The translations under genes were made by a program, and so were the position numbers. 64,000 bases of DNA, taken from contig JACATO010001002.1 of NCBI GenBank assembly GCA_018389105.1, forward strand, positions 186,001-250,000, read 5' to 3'. The notes below the pieces were generated by a model, which had not been told where the DNA came from, did not search any database, and was given only the letters and a program-made list of their open reading frames with translations. The stretch's first letter is position 1, and each line of letters starts with the position of its first letter. This stretch comes from Nautilus pompilius (lineage: Eukaryota; Mollusca; Cephalopoda; Nautilida; Nautilidae). This document shows, one piece after another, positions 11,761-22,145 of this stretch.

Positions 11761-14700
11761 ATCCGGGACCTCTACCTCTGTGACTGTCCCCTTACTCGCA
11801 GTCGCTGTAGCCGTCTATAGACCTACCTGCTGCTGCAAGCGGTTGGCTTGATTTCAGTCGGTTCCCTGAAGCTCCTCGGCAGTCTGTGTCATGGCGGTCG
11901 AACAACCTTTGGCGCATTACAGAACCTGTAACAAATGACAAAGCCAAGGCAATCAGTAAACTGTCGAAACAATTCACGGATATTATTACGTTCCATTGGA
12001 CTCATCAATAATAAATGTCAATTATTGGTATTCTTTTTTCTTATCCCGGGTATCGATAATAAGTGATAACTGGGGTTATTGCCAGAAACAGAATTTGGAT
12101 GGTAGTGGTGGCTTGGAAGTAAAAAAAAAAATGGGGGGGGGAGACCTTTAGTAAATCCAATGACTATTTTGTGCAGATGTTATGCATGTTGAAATGTCTA
12201 AATCGGTGTCAAATATCATCAGTTATCCGTTGAGTGAATAATGCTGTTGGCTTATACCTAGCTGGCAATGGAACAGAAGCATAGATACAGCAGATTCCAA
12301 CAGTTGAAGGAATGTAGAAACCCAAATAAAGTGTGGAACAACCTGGATGTGAATGTAAGGCAGTGAAATGTTAGATTCACTTATCAGTAAACGCCGCATC
12401 CAACTTGTTAGACAATGATACAATGGTAAATAAAATTCTTTATGTGAATGTGATTAGCTGTGTACTGTTGAGACCAATCTATCGAATTAAGCAGAAATTT
12501 TCGTTGTGTTGTTACTTCTTATCGCGTTTAATTTAAATCCGGTCAAGAAGATGCATACCGAACATTAAAAAAGGGGGTGTCTAGAACCCCGCCTCGGAGA
12601 AAATGTGTATTTCTTGCAATTACAAGCGAACCTATCACGAGAGACTCGGCGAACAGACTAATTCTGTCACTTACCGGTAGACGGCAGCATTTTTTTGGGC
12701 CTGACTCTCACCGCAGCTTTTCGCCCGATACTATTCAACACGTGGATCGCAGGCTTGACCGTCCTGCTACCCTGGAACGTTAGATGAACACGTTGGGTAA
12801 GTTCTGCTATGCGTTTTTCAGTAATCAGTCACTTAGGCTGGCGAGTTATGATAATGGCTGGTTGCGTCAAGGGCATGGTCTGACCGGATTTTAGAGCTTC
12901 AGATTTAACAAACGTCGAGGGTCGCTGCAGCTGGATGTATCTGTACAGGATACCCCGTTCGTAGCTGTTCCAAAAGTTAACAAAGGATTTTAAAGAACTG
13001 CGGATCTTCTTTATTTTTTTAAACTTTAAATACAAATATTAATTTTTAAAAAAAGAAGAAAAGACAGAGGTTCTGGAGTAAAGTATATATGCTGATTCAG
13101 TCGAACCGACAACAATCGGGGAGAAGGGATAACCGTTCGTTGGAACTGATGCTGAGAAGAACTACTTCTCAGAAACAGTCGCCCATCCTGCACGCTCGCA
13201 GACTTCCTGTTGACTTGGTCTGCCAGCAGATGGGGCAAGTCGGAACGCAAAAGAAACCCCGTCGTGTAAAAGGCTACTGGCAGAACTTTAAACGAGACAG
13301 AAAGATATCGTTAAATAAGACAAGCCCCATTACGGACTTACGGAAACAAGCAGCCTTCTAATATGCAACTTTCATTTTATTATTTAATACAGAAGATTGT
13401 GAAAATCGCCAAGAAACTGTAGGGTCAGATATTTTGTTTTCTTCGTAAGTAGAAAAACATGCGCAACCGTAACCTCTGTGAGTACCGATGATGGCCAGAC
13501 GAGCTTGTAGTATCGGGCTGTGTTTGAATGTGGAGTCCGTACCCTAATATCTCTTCTAAAGTTCCAAAAACATGGAATAATAAGCCTACACCAGATTTCA
13601 ACTATACAGAATATACAGAAAGGTAAATTGTCCTTTTGTTTCTTGTTTACCTGCTTATTTCTTAACTCCTCTTTATATATATTTTGCGTTCTCTGATTGA
13701 CTTGAAAGCTAAAACCAGTTTTACGCCGCATTTACTAGCTGTTCGCATTAAATACAAGTAAATGCTATTACAGAAGCTCTTCTGGCCCCTCTTGGTATTC
13801 AGCAAACAAATTGGATATTTGTGTACTGCAGTAATACGGTGTACAATATTTGTTTTTCTTGATCGTTAAGGAAGCCAATGCCATTCCCTAGATCATCCTT
13901 CGTTTCTCTACATAATAAAATAACAACGTACTTCGATAAATTCAAAACCATTATTCATGTTTGTTGTTTATGCATCGCCTACGGCATCACTTAATCACAG
14001 TAAGTCATCTGTAAAGACGACTATCTTACACCGGACAACGTGGTTTATTAACCCTCCGCCGCCCTTCAAATCCATACTATCCGGCACAGATTGAGCCATA
14101 AGGGCTGTGAGACAGTAGTTTCCTCGTTAACACAGCTATTTCTCACACCAAATCTCAAACCCCAAGCGTTTTTTCATTGCGAGTGCGTTGAATAATCTAG
14201 GTGATTCACTCAGTGAATAATCAGCAATTATTTAATATTTAGTATGCAATTAATTATTTTTTTAAAAAAAAAAACTAATTGTGGAAGTATTAAACGAGTA
14301 TAGATCGCAATATGTATATACAGGCATTCGTAATTATTCTTGTGTATTTCAGATTGGTTAATTATAGGGGGGGCATGTAAAACGATTCACCTTGATATAA
14401 AATAAAGTTCGCCAACTCGCAGAACTCTGTACCCACTTCTCGGACACATCACGTGATGAGGGAGGCAGAACAAAAAAATTACGGAAGAATCAGAATGAAA
14501 AATAGAAGTAAAAAAAAAAAAAAAACAATCCCCCACCGAAAAGTTCGGAGTGAATATTTTCGTTTTAAAATCTCACGAAATATCCTGCATGAGTGATTAT
14601 TGGCTTCTGTTTAATAATCTATTGCAGAAATACTTAATAGATTTAATGCAAAACACGTTTAACCCTGAAAATGACTCGTTTAGTACAAAACAAAGTTAAG

Positions 14701-15020
14701 AAACTTTCCTTCCAATTTATAAACATTTAAATAAATATACATAATTATTGATTGTCAGCAAAAAAATACGATTTTACTGCTTTTTTATATTTCTCTTAAT
14801 ACGGCTTCCTTATTAATACTTTCCCTGTGAGGTCCGCGCTTGTTGGTTTTTAATTCTGTGGAAGAAAAAGCAATTTCACTAAGCATTCATTTTTTAAAAG
14901 AAATTAAAATCTTTTTCCAGTTGTAACAAAGTGAAATAAGCTGGCACTGCATTAGTCTTCATTGGACGGCTCTGCTGCTGAATTCAAATCTTGGTTTTAG
15001 AAGTGCATACGTAAGTGGGA
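11761..15020. other. No gene seen
   Basis: Mostly AT-rich, with GC-richer patches at about 11500-11950 and 12560-13330. Chance-looking frames lie at 12223-12423 (minus), 12577-12783 and 13089-13361 (plus) and 13384-13731 (minus, 115 codons). None has a recognisable domain. A poly-A run at 14512-14524 and a G run at 12131-12140 are visible. Confidence 0.45.
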
Positions 15021-15045
15021 CCTTTCTCCTTATATAGGAGAAAGG
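15021..15045. repeat. Perfect 10-bp hairpin with TATAT loop
   Basis: CCTTTCTCCT and AGGAGAAAGG are exact reverse complements around TATAT. No following T-run or other partner suggests a role. Confidence 0.85.
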
Positions 15046-15322
15046 TGAGACTTGGATTTTGTGAGTTCCCCCTAACCGCCTACTGACATAGACAACGATG
15101 TTTCGGTTGAATCTGACAGATGACAGAATACTTCCACCGAGTATTCTATGATCTGAAAGGTTTATCTTAATATATATATATTTTTTTTTTAAATAAAGTG
15201 TTCTTTTATCGATTATATAAAGGTTCGATGAATTCTTTTGTTTTTTGATAATGATAATCAAATACACGGAAAGTTAAACGCTGATGTATCTCTTACATTT
15301 ATTTACATTTGTCGCTTTGTAA

Positions 15323-15433
<111 letters not shown>

Positions 15434-15506
15434 GGTTTTCAGATTCAATTTTTTAATCTCTATTTTTATTTAAAGAAACCGCTTTTATTTATATATATAT
15501 ATAGTA

Positions 15507-15536
15507 GTCACGTGACGTATATATTAGTCACGTGAC
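15507..15536. promoter_or_regulatory. Two GTCACGTGAC palindromes exactly 20 bp apart
   Basis: The 10-bp perfect palindrome GTCACGTGAC, which contains the CACGTG E-box bound by bHLH-zipper proteins (USF, MYC/MAX and MITF/TFE families), occurs at 15507-15516 and 15527-15536. The surrounding TAGTCACGTGACG is itself duplicated, so this is a two-unit tandem repeat of 20 bp, about two helical turns. Just to the right the sequence becomes CpG-richer (15540-15930). A third exact copy lies far away at 32941-32950. Binding is inferred from the motif alone. Confidence 0.55.
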
Positions 15537-17053
15537 GGTTAGAAACTCTCATAGCGCAGTGACGTTGGTCCGATATTGCGGAGCCCATCAGAACCCGTGA
15601 GCTACCTGGAAACCGTCCACATTTACCACCGTTTAAATATCCTGCGAAGACGGGGTTTCTATGGCACTCAGTTGGTTGGGGGGGGAGAGGGAGGGAGGAA
15701 GGAAGGGGTGAAGGCCAGAGACGTTTATTTGCGTGCTGCCAACCCTTCCTGGAACAGGGAACGAGTCTCCCTTCTCCACCCGAGCCCAGCCAGGGTCGCT
15801 TGTGTATCCGGCCCGCCAGCATTCGAGACAATAAACAGCTGTTCGACGGCTCGAGGCGACGTTAATCGGCAGGCAGCGGAACCGACTTCACGTGAAAACC
15901 TGCGCCGTGTACAACAGCCGAGCAGCATATAATAGAACATTAAAGGACAAACAAGAAATCGCCTCGTGATGGTTGGATGAGCCCGGCTCGGTGCTGTAAA
16001 ATCCGAAACACGCAATGAAAGGCATTTGTGGGGCGAGGGGTTTATGTTTTAATTTATCACTAGATAAAAATAAAACAACCAAACAAGCCTGTCTATGCAT
16101 TTGCCATACCAAGAGACCGAACCTTCGATAACTTATCTTTTAGCCACTTAAATTAAACTAATTGCATGAGTCGATCACTGCACTTAGTATAGCTCTAGCA
16201 AACCATTGTTATTGCGCTTAACATTGTCTGCCATGAAGCCCCGAACGCCAGTAGTAGACAACTGGGGTGCTATTCTCAAGGGTGGGTGTCGGAATCCCGG
16301 TCAGAACCGGATTAGTTTGTCATACCTTCTAGCACGGTTAATTCTCGGCTTTCACCAGCCGGTCGGTTTGACTTTCTTCGGGTACTGCGGTTTCCTCCTA
16401 CATCTGATTTAAAAAATGGAACAGTAGCTTTTTTCAACGCTATACTCTCCCTTGTGTACATCGGTTTGCGGCACAACAACAGCATTTCTTCCCCTTTAGT
16501 AAGGTCTAAAAATATACAGAGAATAGTCTTTAATTGTGTTTCCCATCAAATGATATTTAAAATTCCCACGGCTTTAAAAACAAGAAGACTGGTGTATTTA
16601 CATCTGGTATGCTCATACAAGAGTGCCGAATCTAATGGAAGTCATTGCAATCCTGACAAACGACCAAAATCCATTCTCAACGTGAAAAGTCGATAAGTAG
16701 AAACAATGTAAAAGTTATGATCGGATTAGATGAAAAGACAGCGCCTTAGTAATCAATCCGTCCTGTTCCCAAGTATCGTTTTAGGAAGACGTTATCCATA
16801 ACAGCAGCACGAATTCAAATGTCCGTCGACTCAGCCTCCCTCAGAAACTCATGAATCGATCTACAGGTGGCGAGAAAGGATTTAGGCAAACCACACCTCA
16901 TTACGCCTGGTTCTGAAGAGTGATTTGTATTAATTACTAAGCTTGTCGAGTTCCACAAAAGGAATAATTTAGAGAAAGGGGCATCAATTTCCAATCTCAT
17001 CTAATTCATCAATATAAATGCGTTTACGAAAACTTGCATATTGGGTCAGACTT
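15537..17053. other. CpG-richer patch, then unique DNA; no proven gene
   Basis: From 15540 to about 15930 the sequence is visibly CpG-richer than its surroundings and carries overlapping open frames on both strands (15576-15932 plus; 15508-15831 and 15725-16015 minus). These could mark a promoter or first exon, but no conserved protein segment is visible. At 16375-16405 a stretch reading TTCGGGTACTGCGGTTTCCT resembles a motif often seen in the tails of metazoan retroposons. That assignment is from memory of the style only. Confidence 0.35.
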
Positions 17054-17072
17054 GCGCGCGCGTGTGTGTGTG
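17054..17072. repeat. Short (GC)n(GT)n alternating tract
   Basis: GCGCGCGCGTGTGTGTGTG is a fully alternating purine-pyrimidine tract, a composition known to favour Z-DNA. Confidence 0.9.
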
Positions 17073-18103
17073 ATGATAAGCTGATGCCGTTTACTTGTTA
17101 CTGCATCATTTGTACTAAGCGTTTTCGCCGTTGTCAGACCTGCCTCTACCTCCATCTTTCACCAGGGACGTTAAGATGACCCACGTCCGGATGCGATTAC
17201 AGCAGTTCTATTTTCAGCCGAGTTTCATTCGAATAACGTCTCTATATTTGATGACTAGGCCATTCGCTTCCATCTTAGAAATATGAAGTTCCACTTTATC
17301 TGGCACTTACTGGAATTTGCCGATGAAGATGGAATTTACGCATCGGCAAAAGTCTATTTCAGCAGGACTGTACGTGAGTCGTCGTTGTGGCCCGACCGAC
17401 GCGCCACTGACCGAGTGAGTTATCGTTCTTGTGATCCCGACCGATTAGCGGAACCGGAATCAGACGCGTTACGAAAATGGGTGACACTTTTAAAATTATC
17501 TGGCCAAAGCGCATTTGGAAATCCAGTCTTCTTCCTGCAATCAAACCAGGAAACAAGTCATCGGTTTGAGCTTTAACTTTCTTATGATAATCCGTTTATA
17601 AATTACTATTCCGTTTATTTTTATACCAGGTTCTTTCTATTTTAATTGCATGGAAACAGTGTAAATGTTATATATTGTAAGGTTAGTGTCTGCTTTTATT
17701 TCAAATTATCAATCACTCCACTGCGAAACTCAAACAGTTTCATAACGAAACTAATGTGTAATCTTTAACTTGTTTTTATAACTTCTTTCTTTTCCCTCTA
17801 TTTTGCTTAATCGGCCTTAAAATTTTGAGAATCAATGATTTCAGTTCATTTAATGTATTATTTTTTCTTCAAATTGCTTTAGATCTTTTTTGCGAATGAC
17901 GTTCGAGCCTCTCAATCAACCCGAGGCCGCCGGGTCTCGGCCAGCTGAGCTTCTCTAACCAACTTTGGCTACACTTTTGTTTTTGTTATTGTACTGCCTA
18001 CTTCGGCGAGAGCGATAGAAGTGAATTATTTTCTGGCGTCCCACATCACTGATCACATCGTAGTAAATACTGGAAGCAACCCGTAAACGGTATTTCTATA
18101 GAC
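17073..18103. other. No gene seen
   Basis: An open frame of 97 codons at 17283-17576 overlaps one on the other strand and shows no domain. The rest is AT-rich unique DNA. Confidence 0.5.
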
Positions 18104-18123
18104 AGGTGCGCGCGCGCGCACCT
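18104..18123. repeat. Perfect 20-bp palindrome with (GC)n core
   Basis: AGGTGCGCGCGCGCGCACCT is identical to its own reverse complement over all 20 bases. The GC-alternating core could adopt Z-DNA or extrude as a hairpin. It lies within an open frame on the minus strand (18096-18536). Confidence 0.95.
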
Positions 18124-18579
18124 CGACATACACCAGGCGCGTCGGTATCGCACATGCCCGTGGGGATGGCTTCTTTCAACAATTCCAGGAAACTGAATAT
18201 CCCTTGTTGCCACGCCCGGATAACGTTGTCAGATCTGCGTAAGCAAGACTCATCAGAACCAATCAGCAATATTTCGGAAGAATTTGAAGACGTGGAGGGG
18301 GATGCGTTGGTACGATGAAAGTCGTTCTCTTCTGCCGAACGACAGTTTGACGACAAAAGGTACAAACTTTCAATAACGGAAGTATTGCTGTGGCGGCGAC
18401 TCGTGGTAGGGAGTCCCTCATGATCGGAAGGCATCATCGTAAGCTTTATCTCGTTATTGTCTGGGTATAGAAATAGGAACACGAACTGTGCCGATGTTCT
18501 TTCTTTGTGACGATAAGTCGCCTGTTTCCACACCATTTTTTTTTCTACGACTGCGGTGGTGCGGAATCCCTAACGTAAT
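18124..18579. other. Unassigned stretch with a 146-codon minus-strand frame
   Basis: A minus-strand frame from 18536 to 18096 encodes a Ser-rich hypothetical peptide with no recognisable domain, transmembrane segment or signal peptide. Its N-terminal part overlaps the region just before the Tc1-like relic at 18580. I cannot tell coding from chance, and chance is somewhat more likely. Confidence 0.3.
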
Positions 18580-18770
18580 GCGACTGAGTTCCTTGCTTGG
18601 CCCCTGCTGTAAGTCCAGATGTCAACCCAACAGAGAATCTTTGAGATCAAATCGGTCGTGGAATAGTGCTGTACCGGCCAAAGCTATAAACAAAATGTGG
18701 CAGAGAATATCACGTTGTGTCGGCAGCAAGCGGAAAGGGTATATGGAGATCAATCATCTAAAAGGGGAGA
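18580..18770 (+). pseudogene. Decayed Tc1-like transposase C-terminus
   Basis: Codons 18612-18659 read SPDVNPTENL, stop, DQIGRGIV. This matches the SPDLNPxENLW-D segment of Tc1 transposases, and the Trp codon TGG has become the stop TGA at 18642-18644. The glutamate that supplies the third catalytic carboxylate is still present (GAG, 18633-18635). In another frame the following bases read KAINKMWQRISRCV, matching the usual C-terminal pattern where the enzyme ends with a Met-Pro-Arg-Arg-like motif. Upstream, in a mix of frames, NVMRLSS and an LAPAV segment fit the residues that normally precede the motif. At least two frameshifts and one stop make it non-functional. The D1 and D2 catalytic regions are not recognisable upstream. 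Confidence 0.65.
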
Positions 18771-20257
18771 TTTCACCTGATATTGATATTAAACATCACG
18801 ATCGAATCTCTCAAGTTTCCACGACGTCATCTGATATATCACTAAGAAAATAATACTGATGGTGTATCTAACATCGTGCACTTTACCGTACCTTTCCCCA
18901 GTAAGCTTTTCTGTCTGTTTTTCCACGATAACTATCAAAATAATATAAAATACCGGAAAATCAACAAATATTGTTATTTAATCTTCAGTTGCTTTTTTAA
19001 ATATCAATACATTTTCATTAGGTTTCCTCTTTTAAATCGCAAACGCACCTCAAATTATTCGGCAATTTCACCCGAAGTTTTTCTATATATCTAGTGGTGC
19101 TTACTTTCGTGGAGTAAGTATGTTGACATTCTCTATTTTCCGCATTACTGAGAAGAACACACGTTTTATATTCATGTTTGGAATGATGTAATAGTTACTG
19201 AGACCACGTTAATTTTTGGTGAAGCACCATTTAGGTACGCACCTCTTTCTTGTTTCCCATAAAGCAGTCCAATAAAACAGTCTGCGCGTTTGTGGAAAAT
19301 CTCGCCTTTAAAAGGTTAATTAAAGAGTACGTTTCAGGTAACAGATGATATGAATTTGAGGGATATTTAAAGCAAAATTAAACTTGCATAGTCAAAAAAA
19401 TCACCTTTAGTGAAGGAATCTTTTCGACTGAAAGCAAATGCAGTCACAGAGTTTTTAAAGAAATGTAAGCAAGCCTATCTGGTTGAGTTTACTTAATCAT
19501 CTCTGAGAATCAATTGTGGCCCCGCCAACCGATCAAGGGACGCGTAGTTTTTTAAACAACTGCTTCTCCTTCTTTTCTTTTTTTCGGAGAAAAGAAAACT
19601 AGACGCGCCAAGGGTGATTCACAAAGTTGGAAATCGAAATATTTTCCGCACGAAAAGCAACCAGAGTAACGAGATTCGATCGCAGGGAGACACTTTAGAG
19701 ACGAATGATAAATAGCACCCAAGGTGTTGCTGCTGTGGTTACTGTTGACACGTTGTTTAGGGGAGACAGGTTTGCTACATTAAAAAAAAAAAACTTTCTA
19801 CTGGTGTGCAGGCGAGTTGAAGGAGAGCGAGGTACCATCCGGCACCAAGAGGGCCAAATACTAACACCCGGAAATGGTTCTCTGAGCAGATGCACAGGCG
19901 GTCGCTCACGGATAGATGGATTTAATTAATATAAGTTCATCGTAAATCCTTTCCTTGAAAAAGAAAATTAATAAACTAAATATTTATCAACTTGTTGTAG
20001 CTTTCTAGTTACGCTTTACGCAGATCTTTAACTGGGATTAAAGTTGTTTGTTTGATTAAAATAGTCAAAATACTAACAGTTACAATAATCGCAACAGTAA
20101 AGTCAACGACTACCTTATAATTATTATATTTTTAATTATTGCTGAATAGTCGTTAATGATGGCAAATTCTATAACAACAAAGAAGCATTGCACGTGAAAA
20201 TCTAAATTAACAAAATCAATAACTGATATGGCCTGATTTGTCGAGCACCGAAAAAAT
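18771..20257. other. No gene seen
   Basis: AT-rich unique sequence. It contains the imperfect inverted repeat at 19538-19609 and short overlapping frames at 19695-19929 without motifs. Confidence 0.5.
19538..19609. repeat. Imperfect nested inverted repeat, 72 bp
   Basis: The outer arms GGGACGCGTAGTTTT (19538-19552) and AAAACTAGACGCGCC (19595-19609) pair with one or two bulges. The inner arms TTCTTTTCT (19570-19578) and AGAAAAGAA (19588-19596) pair perfectly. It could be a small palindromic element or a chance foldback of pyrimidine/purine runs. Confidence 0.5.
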
Positions 20258-20287
20258 GTGTAAGTGACCTAATTCTTTTGCACGGTA
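20258..20287. mobile_element. Possible lone Tc1-like inverted-repeat end
   Basis: The reverse complement begins TACCGTGCAAAAGAATTAGG then TCACTTACAC, resembling Tc1-like terminal sequences such as the one at 8120. A possible but poor partner starts near 20089, giving an element of about 200 bp. The evidence is weak. Confidence 0.3.
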
Positions 20288-20549
20288 GTTTAATTTAAAC
20301 TTTGAGCTGAAAAGCCGAGCCAAAAGACTATTTCCTGTTACAATACTTTCCGTGTGTGCGTGCACTAGGCGAAAAACTCGTACTTTCCATGTTTACAAAG
20401 ATAGATAAAGATCAGCTTTAGACAGAATTTACTGATAAATATTTTCACGAAGATTACTGACATATTTAGAACGTTTTTTTGCTTTGTAATGCTTAACAAT
20501 TCCCAAAGAGGCCTATAATACTCCCAGTAATTAAATACATGGGAATCAT

Positions 20550-20600
20550 TTGTGTGTGTGTGTGTGTGTGTGTGTTGTGTGTGTGTGTGTGTGTGTGTGC
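20550..20600. repeat. (TG)n microsatellite with one TTG interruption
   Basis: A TG run broken once by an extra T at about 20575-20576. It carries the same single-base interruption, on the opposite strand, as the CA array at 3935-3991. Confidence 0.97.
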
Positions 20601-21839
20601 AGATATCGTGTAATTACGTGAATTCTCTGTTCTGGTATCGCGATTTTGCGGCGATTACTGTATTCACGGGTTTGAACGCCTGTAATTCTAAAAGATCTAC
20701 ATATAAAGGAAGCAATTATCACACCAGATACGTTCACATTGTCCGGCCTGTTCCGATTGCACCAAAAACGGCTGGCATATCTTGGTAGAAAATGGATTTT
20801 GACCAAGTGAGTGATCCTTCCTTTCAACTCCTCATTTCTCGCCAACATCGCCTCGGAAGGTCGAAGTGCCAGTGCGATATCAGAAAGAAGATAAGCGTAA
20901 GTGCTTGAAATCAAGTTTCCGTTGAAAGCAGCTTCAGGTATCATTTTACCGGAAGTAGTTGTTCGGTAAGAAACTTTTTTTTTTTTCATATTCGCACAAC
21001 GGAAAAGGGCAAACAAATTAACTAACGTCCGGCCCATCGATGTAAGCCAGTTCGTCGAACGAGATCGTAGGGTGACTGCGCCAAAGCTGTCAGCCAGCCC
21101 GTCTGTCTTTCTGTGTTTGTGCATGCGACGAAATCACCAACAAAACAAACATCCAGACGGCGCTGTTCAGTACTTGGCCCTGTTGCACCTCGAGCGAAAG
21201 TTCTCGTTGTATCCTTTCTTTTGAGATGCAGCTTGGCCGGGCGCTGAAAGAATTCATCTCGGCTCCAAGAAACAATTTCAGCCTCATAACACCTACCTAC
21301 TCATTGGCATCTATCCGAAACAGTCGTGACCCCCCCCAACATCGGCCGCCTAGTCCTTCACATCCTTGTTGACGACAAAAATTTTAAACTTTAATTTGTC
21401 GAAATTACTTTTTAAAAAATCATCAGTTCTAACGACATAACTTTACAGGTTATTGGATGTTTCCTTTGAGATACATATCTTTCAGCGAACAAGACAGGTT
21501 TTAATAACATGGCCCTTAAAATTCAGTAGATATCGTGCTTGTAAACATGAAAGAAGTTTCAGTAATTAGCCTTCTATAATTTTCGGGGTATTAATGGTGT
21601 TTTCTTTTTGTTTTTATTTCAAGGAAGTTAGAACTTGGAAGCTTACGTACCGATTCCTTAGGTCGCATGGATTCGGATCCATCTGAACCTATTAGACCGG
21701 TTTCTTCTGCGCCGACACTATTTGACTAGAACGGACATTGAGAGAATGCGGAAAATAACGCCCTTCCGTCACAGGGTTTTTGCATTATTCCTTTCTCCTG
21801 CGGCTTTTTAAATTAAGCTGCAGGTGAGAACAACGGCTT
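20601..21839. other. Unassigned; holds the longest open frame of the window (minus)
   Basis: A 192-codon minus-strand frame runs from 21124 to 20546. Its last ~20 codons translate the TG repeat as His-Thr. The remaining ~170 residues show no domain, signal peptide or membrane segment that I recognise. Sequence composition is ordinary. The frame is long for chance here but unsupported by family evidence or splice signals. Confidence 0.3.
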
Positions 21840-22145
21840 AATGCGGTGTAGTCCGATCTCGCTACTCGCCTCGAATTATCGTCCGTGTCGTTAGCACTTC
21901 GCGTTGACACGAGGTGGCGAAAGAGTGCGAGAAACGCCGCGAGCGGAGTCGCGAGACCGACGAGCTGTCAGCTGGTGTTATGCAAAGTCGCTTTCTACAG
22001 CCGGTAAGAAGCTGAGATGAGGCGCCGGGACAGCACCCAACCCCCCACCGGTGTAGTGGGTTTAGTTTTTGCCGGAACAGGGCTGCGCTCAGGATGCGTG
22101 GCCACTTCCTCCATCAACACTTCCGCAGACCGACGCGGTCGCTGG
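21840..22145. promoter_or_regulatory. CpG-dense block, candidate CpG island
   Basis: By direct count about 33 CpG dinucleotides fall within roughly 305 bp, far denser than the flanks. The first 140 bp hold about twenty, including runs such as GCCGCGAGCGGAGTCGCGAG. Sequences CAGCCGGTAAGAAG (about 21998-22011) and GCTGCAGGTGAGAAC (just left, about 21820) resemble 5' splice donors, so a promoter with a noncoding first exon is conceivable. No TATA box or coding segment is identifiable. Invertebrate CpG density is hard to interpret because methylation there is mosaic. Confidence 0.45.
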
